Below, piece by piece: positions 32,070-36,892 of a stretch of 36,892 bases of DNA. The notes beneath the pieces were generated by a model, which was not told where the DNA came from, did no database searches, and worked only from the letters and a program-made list of their open reading frames with translations. The translations under genes were made by a program, and so were the position numbers. Numbering within the stretch: position 1 is the first letter of the stretch; each line of letters starts with the position of its first letter. Source of the stretch: a virus; IMG/VR virus record IMGVR_UViG_3300035661_000173, positions 1-36,892 of that record. The stretch is one strand, 5' to 3'.

Positions 32070-32188
32070 GTCAGCGGTCCCTTGAACTACCAACCCCGCT
32101 GACAGGGCCAGCGAAGTTCTGGCCTGCTAGGGTAAACAGCTTCCTCCTGTACCCTAGCCACAAGGCCCCCATCAGTTTTGGGGGCCTT
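32070..32188 (+). ncRNA. Four consecutive hairpins; candidate regulatory RNA
   Basis: Stem 1: GTCAGCGG (32070-32077) with CCGCTGAC (32096-32103). Stem 2: GGCCAG (32106-32111) with CTGGCC (32119-32124). Stem 3: CTAGGGTA (32127-32134) with TACCCTAG (32150-32157), plus inner CAG/CTG, giving loop CUUCCUC (32140-32146). Stem 4: AAGGCCCCC (32162-32170) with GGGGGCCTT (32180-32188). All are perfect. Stem 4 is terminator-like but lacks a T run. The loop of stem 3 is complementary to the GAGGAA loops of several leaders, including 32241-32247 just downstream. Could be a leader, attenuator or small RNA. No coding frame is evident. Confidence 0.5.
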
Positions 32189-32223
32189 GCCTTGCGTGAG
32201 GAACAGAGTTGAGGAAACAGACC

Positions 32224-32256
32224 GGAAGATTAGCTATGGGGGAGGAACCCATGCTA
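32224..32256 (+). promoter_or_regulatory. Leader hairpin: SD in loop, start codon in stem
   Basis: Arms TAGC (32231-32234) and ATGGG (32236-32240), with one bulged T, pair with CCCAT (32248-32252) and GCTA (32253-32256). The loop is GGAGGAA (32241-32247). The ATG at 32251 is inside the stem. Almost identical to the leader at 28599-28626. Confidence 0.6.
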
Positions 32257-32949
32257 TTGACACCTGAACAGCGACGCTACTTAGCTCAAGAGCTTCTACT
32301 CAAGGATGATTGGATGGCATTCAACCAAGAGCTTTGGCATCTAGTTGATTGTGAGAATCCAGATCCAATCATCATGGCTTCGCTAGTGCTCAAAGAGTAC
32401 CTTCCTGTGAAGCGGCTCTATGATCGCCACTTCCTCAACAAGATCCAAAAGGCCCCTGTCGAGCATGTTGAGAAGTGGTTGTGTGACATCCTTGTTTGGA
32501 TCAGAGCCAACAAGTCAGCAATCGATTCCTACCAGTCAGAGCGAAGGTGGCACGCGAACCGCAGAAATATTGAGCTAAACCCGCGTTGGAAGAGGTTCCG
32601 TGAGTTGTCCAACGCGATGATGCGAGAAGAGAAGAGCTGCATGAAGTGTAAGCAGTTCAGAGGACACCTCCAGCTAGATCACGTTCGACCTGTAAGCAAT
32701 GGAGGTTCCTTTTGGGATCTCCGCAACGTGCAGTTACTTTGCTCCGACTGCAATATCAAGAAGTCGAGCACCACAGCTGACTTCAGGACTGATGACTTCA
32801 AGAAGCATGTTGATGGCTTCATCAAAGAGAACACTCGGGACTACCAACTCATGTTGTGTACACCGGAGCCGGAGAAGGCCTTCTTCAGCTCTCAACCGAT
32901 CCGAATGAATCGCGTCATCCAGAAGACCTTCGACAAGTCCTGCGCCTGA
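32251..32949 (+). CDS. HNH endonuclease
   Basis: 232 aa from the ATG at 32251, which has GGAGGA 4 nt upstream. A TTG at 32209 with its own GAGGAA is an alternative and would add 14 residues. The N-terminal 115 residues are helical. The C-terminal HNH domain shows C-x2-C (130-133, SCMKCK), HLQLDHVRPVSNGGS with Asp143-His144, Asn159 (RNVQLLC) and C-x2-C (164-167, CSDCNIKKSS). Such domains nick or cut DNA, acting as homing enzymes or in packaging. It is not next to the terminase here, so a mobile endonuclease or an early nuclease is more likely. It is separated from the SLOG-like gene by the hairpin cluster. Confidence 0.88.
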   Translation: MLLTPEQRRYLAQELLLKDDWMAFNQELWHLVDCENPDPIIMASLVLKEYLPVKRLYDRHFLNKIQKAPVEHVEKWLCDILVWIRANKSAIDSYQSERRWHANRRNIELNPRWKRFRELSNAMMREEKSCMKCKQFRGHLQLDHVRPVSNGGSFWDLRNVQLLCSDCNIKKSSTTADFRTDDFKKHVDGFIKENTRDYQLMLCTPEPEKAFFSSQPIRMNRVIQKTFDKSCA

Positions 32950-33175
32950 CCATAGAGGCATTCTTCAGAGCCCCAACGCGACGTTTTTATCGCGTCGGTG
33001 GCTCTCTGGGTGCGCGAGGTCTCCCCGGAGGTCTTAAAACGTCGTTTTCGGTGTCTGGATTTACATCTCTTTTTTTTCATTTTGAACTTGGCATGTTTTT
33101 CTTCTCGTTTTTATCACATCAGCGAGAACGCCAACTCAAATTAATTCTTCTACCCAAACCCCCACCCGTGCGTGG
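32950..33175 (+). promoter_or_regulatory. AT-rich intergenic region with hairpin and repeats
   Basis: Holds a compound hairpin, AGAGCC with GGCTCT outside and ACGCGA with TCGCGT inside, between about 32967 and 33006. Two copies of CGTTTTTATC lie at 32982-32991 and 33106-33115, and there is a T-rich run. TTGAAC and TTGGCA near 33082-33095 are possible -35 elements for the micro-gene operon. No gene seen. Confidence 0.35.
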
Positions 33176-33200
33176 ACTTCCCGGTTTGGTAGGAGGAAGT
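33176..33200 (+). promoter_or_regulatory. Leader hairpin overlapping SD
   Basis: ACTTCC (33176-33181) pairs with GGAAGT (33195-33200). The SD AGGAGG (33191-33196) is partly in the stem, one base before the ATG at 33202. Confidence 0.45.
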
Positions 33201-33201
33201 A

Positions 33202-33471
33202 ATGAACAACGATCAAGTCAGCAAGGTGGCAGCAGAGACGAAGCTGCTCACACTCATCGAGCTTTACGCTTCGATGCTGGTGGTAGATAGGTGGATGAAG
33301 GATGAGGACTTCAGCGATCTCACCTTCGAGCAGGTCAGAGCGATGCAGCAGGCAGAGCGCGGTTGGCCAGACAGCGATATTGATGATGATACCAATGCTG
33401 AGTACATCAAGCAGTTGGATGCCATCAGCGAAGGCGTTGTGCTTGCGTTGATGCAGAAGGGAGGTAAGTAA
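33202..33471 (+). CDS. Small acidic protein, 89 aa, first of four coupled genes
   Basis: Helical and acidic: MNNDQVSKVAAETKLLTLIE, WMKDEDFSDLTFEQVRAMQQ and SDIDDDTNAEYIKQLDAISE. It ends in GGK, encoded by GGAGGTAAG, which serves as the SD of the next gene; TAA and ATG overlap. Acidic, helical early proteins of this size are often inhibitors of host enzymes; that is only a possibility. Confidence 0.75.
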   Translation: MNNDQVSKVAAETKLLTLIELYASMLVVDRWMKDEDFSDLTFEQVRAMQQAERGWPDSDIDDDTNAEYIKQLDAISEGVVLALMQKGGK

Positions 33472-33611
33472 TGAAGAACAAGGATGTAATGAAGCAGACA
33501 GTAGCCGACAAGCTCTGTCTTGCAGTGAAGAAGCGCATCTCAGAACAGAAGCGTGTAGCGAAACTGGCTCGTCGTCGTCAGCGCTATGCCGAGAAGAATG
33601 GAGGTAAGTGA
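33471..33611 (+). CDS. Small basic protein, 46 aa
   Basis: MKNKDVMKQTVADKLCLAVK start, then KRISEQKRVAKLARRRQRYA, ending NGGK. Very basic and helical, so it probably binds nucleic acid (inference from composition). The terminal GGAGGTAAG again provides the next SD, and TGA overlaps the next ATG. Too regular in its coupling to be chance. Confidence 0.7.
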   Translation: MKNKDVMKQTVADKLCLAVKKRISEQKRVAKLARRRQRYAEKNGGK

Positions 33612-33781
33612 TGGACAAGGTTTGGTCTGAAGCATGGTTCGTGCAGATGAGTCGTCGTGGCTTCAAAGGAGATGATCCAGGAGCATTCATGCGAAGCATC
33701 GCAAAGGAAGATATCCCGAAGCAGATGGAAGAGTTCGACGCGATCTACAACGAGTTGCTTGCTGCGAAGGGAGGTGAGTGA
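33611..33781 (+). CDS. Small protein, 56 aa
   Basis: MDKVWSEAWFVQMSRRGFKG start, followed by PGAFMRSIAKEDIPKQMEEF and AIYNELLAAKGGE. The end is encoded by GGAGGTGAG, the SD of the next gene, with a TGATG overlap. Two short helices around a basic RRGFKG turn. Function unknown. Confidence 0.7.
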   Translation: MDKVWSEAWFVQMSRRGFKGDDPGAFMRSIAKEDIPKQMEEFDAIYNELLAAKGGE

Positions 33782-33954
33782 TGAAGGTAGATGGCAAAGC
33801 ACTCCTAGCTCTCTGCTGCACTCCTCCTGCTAAGAAGAAGGATCGTCTCTTCACCAGCGATGTAGCAAAGCAGTTTGCTAATCTCACTGAAGACGGAGAT
33901 TGCAAGCCCCGTGCTAAATTTCCCAAGGTAGTGAGTCATAGGAACACTTACTAG
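33781..33954 (+). CDS. Small protein, 57 aa, last of micro-gene operon
   Basis: MKVDGKALLALCCTPPAKKK start, then DRLFTSDVAKQFANLTEDGD, ending VVSHRNTY. It lacks the GG-K/E ending of the three upstream genes, as expected for the last member, and is followed by a terminator. A CC pair near the N-terminus. Function unknown. Confidence 0.68.
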   Translation: MKVDGKALLALCCTPPAKKKDRLFTSDVAKQFANLTEDGDCKPRAKFPKVVSHRNTY

Positions 33955-33981
33955 TTCAAGCAAACACCCACTCACCGTCAT

Positions 33982-34005
33982 AGCCCCCAGCGATGGGGGC
34001 TTTTT
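33982..34005 (+). terminator. Rho-independent terminator
   Basis: AGCCCCC (33982-33988) and GGGGGCT (33995-34001) around AGCGAT, followed by TTTTATTT. It separates the micro-gene operon from the integrase. The ATG at 33993 lies in its loop and is therefore not a credible integrase start. Confidence 0.92.
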
Positions 34006-34035
34006 ATTTCGATGAAAACCCTCGCACCGCCTCCT

Positions 34036-34065
34036 CCCGCGTGAAATGCAGGTTAGAGACACCTG
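34036..34065 (+). repeat. Direct repeat, left copy, before integrase
   Basis: CCCGCGTGAAATGCAGGTTA then GAGACACCT. It matches 35393-35425 with a few changes and a small gap (CCCGCGTGA, TGCAGG, GA(G), ACACCT shared). Candidate integrase arm-type or recombination site. Confidence 0.5.
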
Positions 34066-34081
34066 GAGGAAAACAGGTGTC
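34058..34081 (+). promoter_or_regulatory. Inverted repeat around integrase SD and start codon
   Basis: GACACCTG (34058-34065) and CAGGTGTC (34074-34081) enclose the loop GAGGAAAA. The SD spans the first arm and the loop, and the GTG start is in the second arm. A related sequence (GACACCTGGAGGACAGGT) recurs at 35645-35662. Confidence 0.65.
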
Positions 34082-35180
34082 ATCCAAAACAAACGCGAAG
34101 AAGGTGGTCCGCAGGGGGTGTCGTGTGGACAAACTCAGTTACTTGAACAACCTAGGACGCGATCCTGAGTCCGGTGTGTTCAAGTTCCGCTTCAGCTTCA
34201 GAGGCAAGGTCTACGCGGGTTCAACGGGCTGCTACCGCATGGCAGAAGCTCGTGACTACCTGAACAAGGTCAAGTCAGACCTCTCGCTAGGAGCAGTCGG
34301 CATCAAGAGGAAGAAGGTAGTGACATTCCGTCTGGCCTTCCAATCATGGCTAAAGATCAATGCTGCCTCTCAGTCACCCAACTACATTCGCAACATCACA
34401 CAGCGCCTACAGCACCATGTCCTTCCATACATCGGAGGAATGGACATCACCGAGATTGATCGCACCGTCATCTCGGAAGTGATGAGTCGCCATGTCGAGA
34501 AGGGTGGTGCTAAGTCCTCGGCAAATGTCCTTGGACTCCAGATCGGAACCATCCTCTCTCACTGTGTCGATAAGAACTGGCTCGTCAATCGTCCACGCAT
34601 CAAGGAGATTCGATTCCAGCAGAAGGTTCGTCCTGTCATTAGCAAGCTCCAGCTAGATGACTTCCTCTTCTGGGTAGACACCAGAGAAGACATCCACTTC
34701 AGCTTCATGATGCGAGCAATGATCTACCTCGGCCTTCGTGACGAAGAGACCCGACTGATGAAGTGGTCCTGCTTCAACCAAGAACAAGCTACCTACCAGC
34801 CAGACAAGACGAAGAATGGAATGGCTCCTGAGATGCCAATCCCACCAGTGATGATGGAATGGTTCCTGAAGATGCAGCAGCACACCCTAGAGAAGAAGGT
34901 GCTGTCACCTTGGATCTGTCCCAGCCCTCGTGACTCAAGTCGTCCTCGTAGTCGCGGTAGTGCGAATGCTATGCTCGTCGCGGCGGGTCAGAAGTTGGAG
35001 ATCGCGCACCTGACAAAACATCGCCTCCGAGCCAGCTTCTGCACGATGCTTCACCGAGCTGGAACCCCGATCAAGACGATTCAGAAACTCATGCGACACG
35101 CTTCGGTGGAGACGACGATGATGTACATCCAGGTTGACGCCTCGGAGATGCAGGCCGCTGTAAACGAGGCCTTCGCATGA
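34077..35180 (+). CDS. Tyrosine recombinase integrase
   Basis: 367 aa from the GTG at 34077, which has GGAGGA 6 nt upstream. The longer frame from 33993 starts in a terminator. The N-terminal part has an arm-binding/SAM-like layout (FRFSFRGKVYAGSTGCYRMA, FRLAFQSWLKINAASQS, LPYIGGMDITEIDRTVISEV). The catalytic domain has Arg221 (YLGLRDEETRLMKW), a Lys near 244-246 (DKTKNG), H-x-x-R 315-318 (KHRLRASF), His341 (LMRHAS) and nucleophile Tyr350 (TTMMYIQ): the complete set. It catalyses integration and probably excision at an att site. The stop overlaps the AP2 gene (ATGA). Confidence 0.95.
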   Translation: MSSKTNAKKVVRRGCRVDKLSYLNNLGRDPESGVFKFRFSFRGKVYAGSTGCYRMAEARDYLNKVKSDLSLGAVGIKRKKVVTFRLAFQSWLKINAASQSPNYIRNITQRLQHHVLPYIGGMDITEIDRTVISEVMSRHVEKGGAKSSANVLGLQIGTILSHCVDKNWLVNRPRIKEIRFQQKVRPVISKLQLDDFLFWVDTREDIHFSFMMRAMIYLGLRDEETRLMKWSCFNQEQATYQPDKTKNGMAPEMPIPPVMMEWFLKMQQHTLEKKVLSPWICPSPRDSSRPRSRGSANAMLVAAGQKLEIAHLTKHRLRASFCTMLHRAGTPIKTIQKLMRHASVETTMMYIQVDASEMQAAVNEAFA

Positions 35181-35401
35181 CCTGGAAAACCGCAAACCAA
35201 GGCACTAGGAAGACAAACACTAGTGGCTTCAAAGGAGTGAGTTGGTACGCTCGAACAGGTAAGTGGAACGCTCAGGTCTGCCATCAACGCAAGTACTACA
35301 ACCTTGGGTACTTCGACACACCAGAAGAAGCTCACGAGGCGTACAAGGTAAAGGCGCTCGAACTCTTCGGCGAGTTTGCCTATGATGGTTTGCCCGCGTG
35401 A
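35177..35401 (+). CDS. Orphan AP2 DNA-binding domain protein
   Basis: 74 aa, nearly only an AP2 domain: NTSGFKGVSWYARTGKWNAQ then YYNLGYFDTPEEAHEAYKVK and LFGEFAYDG. It closely resembles the C-terminal domain of the HNH-AP2 enzyme at 25958-26452 but has no HNH nuclease. ATG at 35177 overlaps the integrase stop by 4 nt, so it is co-translated with the integrase. Known AP2 domains bind DNA. It may be a decayed endonuclease or may have been recruited as a DNA-binding accessory (excisionase-like) for the integrase. Its stop codon lies within the right copy of the flanking repeat. Confidence 0.85.
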   Translation: MTWKTANQGTRKTNTSGFKGVSWYARTGKWNAQVCHQRKYYNLGYFDTPEEAHEAYKVKALELFGEFAYDGLPA

Positions 35402-35425
35402 GGTGCAGGATGAGAAGGACACCTC
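35393..35425 (+). repeat. Direct repeat, right copy, after AP2 gene
   Basis: CCCGCGTGAGGTGCAGGATG then AGAAGGACACCT. Matches 34036-34065. A third CCGCGTGA stands at 35502-35509. Confidence 0.5.
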
Positions 35426-35688
35426 CGCTTACAGTTTTGGAGACCCTTGAAACCCACTGTCAGCGCAACGCTCCGTGTTTTCCGCATTTAGAGAAATTTG
35501 ACCGCGTGAGTGTCCATACGGGTAAACTGCTCTTTCTAATGGGTTTAGCCGGAAAAACTGATAGCTAACTGATTCTCACCTATAAAGTCGAATGCGATTT
35601 AATGATTGAAAATAGGGCTGTTTAGAACGTGACAGGACTGGAATGACACCTGGAGGACAGGTTTTCCGTCCGATCGGTAATAACGAAC
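35402..35688. other. Non-coding region after integrase, candidate attP
   Basis: About 290 bp with no convincing gene. It contains part of the right flanking repeat, CCGCGTGA at 35502 and GACACCTGGAGGACAGGT at 35645-35662, plus a relatively AT-rich stretch 35560-35625. Position next to int and the repeated boxes make it the best place for the phage attachment site; the core cannot be defined from one sequence. Confidence 0.4.
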
Positions 35689-35711
35689 GAAGCCCACTCA
35701 CCGTGGGCTTC
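35689..35711 (-). terminator. Terminator of right-end minus-strand operon
   Basis: GAAGCCCAC (35689-35697) and GTGGGCTTC (35703-35711) with a 5-nt loop. On the minus strand it is followed by GTTCGTTATT. About 45 nt after the last stop of that operon. Confidence 0.8.
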
Positions 35712-35754
35712 AAGGGTCTCAATGACCTCGGGTTCGTGCGGTGCTGGTAATCGA

Positions 35755-36135
35755 CTAGTTCTTGTTGTGAGCTGCCTCCAATGCCGTCTGTGCCTCCTGT
35801 AGCTGCTGTTCAAGCTGTCTGATCGCTTCTTCGCTGTAGTGCTTGAAGCCAGCAAGGAAGCCAGCTCGCTTCGCGTAGGTATTTGCGTCCCTACGGATCT
35901 TGAGCTGATCTAAATCAGCAACACAATGCTGAGCTAGGGTAGTGATGATCTTCTGGCTTAGCGCACAGTCCTTCATCATCTTGATGCCGAAGAAGCTCAT
36001 CACTGCCTTATTCAAGAACTCTCGCATTCGGTAGGCATCCTGAAGCTCCCACTGAAGCGCACCCACGCGAGCTATCTGCTCCCGATGGGGGTTGGGATCG
36101 AAGGTGCCCGGTGGAGGGGGTGGGATGAGAGACAT
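35755..36135 (-). CDS. Unknown protein, 126 aa
   Basis: ATG at 36135 overlaps the upstream stop (TGATG); an ATG at 36147 is possible but lies inside the upstream gene. MSLIPPPPPGTFDPNPHREQ opens with a Pro-rich stretch. A helical body follows (RVGALQWELQDAYRMREFLN, KDCALSQKIITTLAQHCVAD), then a C-terminal coiled coil (EEAIRQLEQQLQEAQTALEA). No family recognised. Third and last gene of a coupled operon, followed by a terminator. Confidence 0.72.
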   Translation of the reverse strand: MSLIPPPPPGTFDPNPHREQIARVGALQWELQDAYRMREFLNKAVMSFFGIKMMKDCALSQKIITTLAQHCVADLDQLKIRRDANTYAKRAGFLAGFKHYSEEAIRQLEQQLQEAQTALEAAHNKN

Positions 36136-36305
36136 CAGGACGCCCATTCCATTGCGGCTTCCAGGATCGCCCTATCGATGATTGCCTGGTTCTCCGGAGT
36201 AGGGTTGCTAGACAAGTAGTCATCGTAAGCAAGCTGCTCGGGAGGGGTCATGGAGGGATCAAGCTTGGAGAGATAGATGGCGTAGAGTTCGGGATCACAA
36301 CGCAT
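36135..36305 (-). CDS. Small protein, 56 aa
   Basis: MRCDPELYAIYLSKLDPSMT start, PPEQLAYDDYLSSNPTPENQ middle and a helical end AILEAAMEWAS. Both ends are coupled (TAATG upstream, TGATG downstream), so I start it at 36305 and not at an upstream GTG/ATG inside the neighbour. Acidic. Function unknown. Confidence 0.7.
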   Translation of the reverse strand: MRCDPELYAIYLSKLDPSMTPPEQLAYDDYLSSNPTPENQAIIDRAILEAAMEWAS

Positions 36306-36892
36306 TAGGCCACCTTCTGCTTGCGGGGGGTCTTGGACTGCTTGCGGATGAAGACCCAACCCTGCTCATCACGGCCTCCGAAGTGGTCCTTGGTCTCTTT
36401 GCGACGAGCGCAGTCGTCGAAGAAGATAGCTGCCTTCTCACCGCTGACTTCGATCCACCTATTGAGACGAGCGAGAACCTCTGCTCCGGTCTCGTTGGGA
36501 GCGAGAGTAGCGAGGAGCGAGGCCAGACGTTCGTGATCGGTGTCCTTGGCTACGGTGATGGTGCGAGCCGTCGACTTCTTGTAGAGCTTCGCTGCCGTGA
36601 TGAGCTGAACGAGCGTGTAGCCGAGTTCAGCCGCTTCGTCACCAATCCAGCGACCCGATACCGGACGCACAAGGAAGTCAGCGATCTTCTCTTCGGCATC
36701 AGGACGACCAAGGAAGCGCTGACAGGCGACTGCATCAACCTTGTCGAGAGCGATGTTGTCGTTGCCACCGTTGAAGGTGAAGTAGGCCTTCTGGCCCTGC
36801 TTCTTCGGTTCGCCCTTCTTTGCCTTCTCGATGGGGTGGTAGGTGAGAGTTGGAAGCGAGTCGACATCAATCGAAGAGTCAGCTTCTTCGAT
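36305..36892 (-). CDS. Unknown protein, 5' end cut by window edge; paralogue of left-end gene
   Basis: The minus-strand frame is open from the window edge to the stop at 36305, at least 195 codons. A GTG at 36670 is only an internal codon. Visible parts: acidic EEADSSIDVDSLPTLTYHP, basic KAKKGEPKKQGQKAYFTFNG, then FLGRPDAEEKIADFLVRPVS and GYTLVQLI ... RLASLLATLAPNETGAEVLA, ending EQGWVFIRKQSKTPRKQ. The second half aligns with the protein at 136-708. Both pair a variable polar N-terminus with the same roughly 120-residue domain. Family not recognised. Heads a three-gene coupled operon. Confidence 0.8.
   Translation of the reverse strand: MEEADSSIDVDSLPTLTYHPIEKAKKGEPKKQGQKAYFTFNGGNDNIALDKVDAVACQRFLGRPDAEEKIADFLVRPVSGRWIGDEAAELGYTLVQLITAAKLYKKSTARTITVAKDTDHERLASLLATLAPNETGAEVLARLNRWIEVSGEKAAIFFDDCARRKETKDHFGGRDEQGWVFIRKQSKTPRKQKVA

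Noticed and set aside
33136-33699. 187-codon minus-strand frame
   Set aside because: Opposes four tightly coupled plus-strand genes with perfect SDs; no SD of its own.
33993-34076. Longer integrase start at ATG 33993
   Set aside because: The ATG lies in the loop of a terminator and has no SD; GTG 34077 has GGAGGA at 6 nt.
35622-35855. 77-codon minus-strand frame in the region right of the integrase
   Set aside because: It overlaps the end of a coupled gene and crosses the terminator hairpin; no SD.

Overview
The window is a stretch of a tailed, lambda-like siphophage, most likely a temperate phage or prophage. It has no ordinary bacterial housekeeping genes. It does have a complete head-tail structural block (GpA-type terminase, portal, fused protease-capsid, tail tube, frameshifted tail chaperones, tape measure, tail tip, tail fibre), an M15 peptidase endolysin, a RusA-like resolvase and a tyrosine integrase. 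The host cannot be named. A lipoprotein signal, strong use of Shine-Dalgarno (SD) sequences and a moderately GC-rich composition fit a bacterium, perhaps Gram-negative (inference).

Layout. 1-750: a single plus-strand gene (190 aa) with a structured leader and a clean terminator. 898-17407: minus-strand late block running from head-tail joining to tail fibre, repeat protein and two small membrane proteins. Many genes are coupled by TAATG, TGATG or ATGA overlaps. 17410-24117: minus-strand head and packaging genes. 24118-24266: gap upstream of terS with a near-palindrome, the usual place for cos. 24267-26589: minus-strand small proteins, endolysin and an HNH-AP2 endonuclease. 26867-27500: islet of three plus-strand small genes ending in a terminator. 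27630-29423: minus-strand accessory genes (membrane protein, RusA, two unknowns, lipoprotein). 29542-33954: plus-strand early-like genes (560-aa unknown, SLOG-like Rossmann protein, HNH endonuclease, four coupled micro-genes). 34077-35401: integrase plus an orphan AP2 domain, flanked by repeats. 35755-36892: minus-strand three-gene operon. Its first gene is cut by the window edge and is a distant paralogue of the gene at the left end.

Most interesting signals. (1) Many stand-alone accessory genes have leaders that fold so that the SD lies in a hairpin loop or is paired, sometimes with the start codon inside the stem (136, 26589, 28600, 28989, 32251, 33202 and the integrase at 34077). (2) An intergenic run of four hairpins (32070-32188) contains a 7-nt loop, CUUCCUC, complementary to the GAGGAA of those SD loops. 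This suggests a cis or trans loop-loop RNA control system (hypothesis). (3) A short intergenic motif with a core like GGACAAT recurs before several late genes. (4) The capsid gene is a protease-capsid fusion with an internal SD and ATG. (5) The tail chaperone overlap carries a perfect T TTT TTC slippery site. (6) Selfish-gene traffic is heavy: one intact GIY-YIG, one GIY-YIG remnant, one HNH-AP2, one HNH and one AP2 domain lacking its HNH. (7) One small protein gene at 4952-5280 is split by a -1 frameshift.
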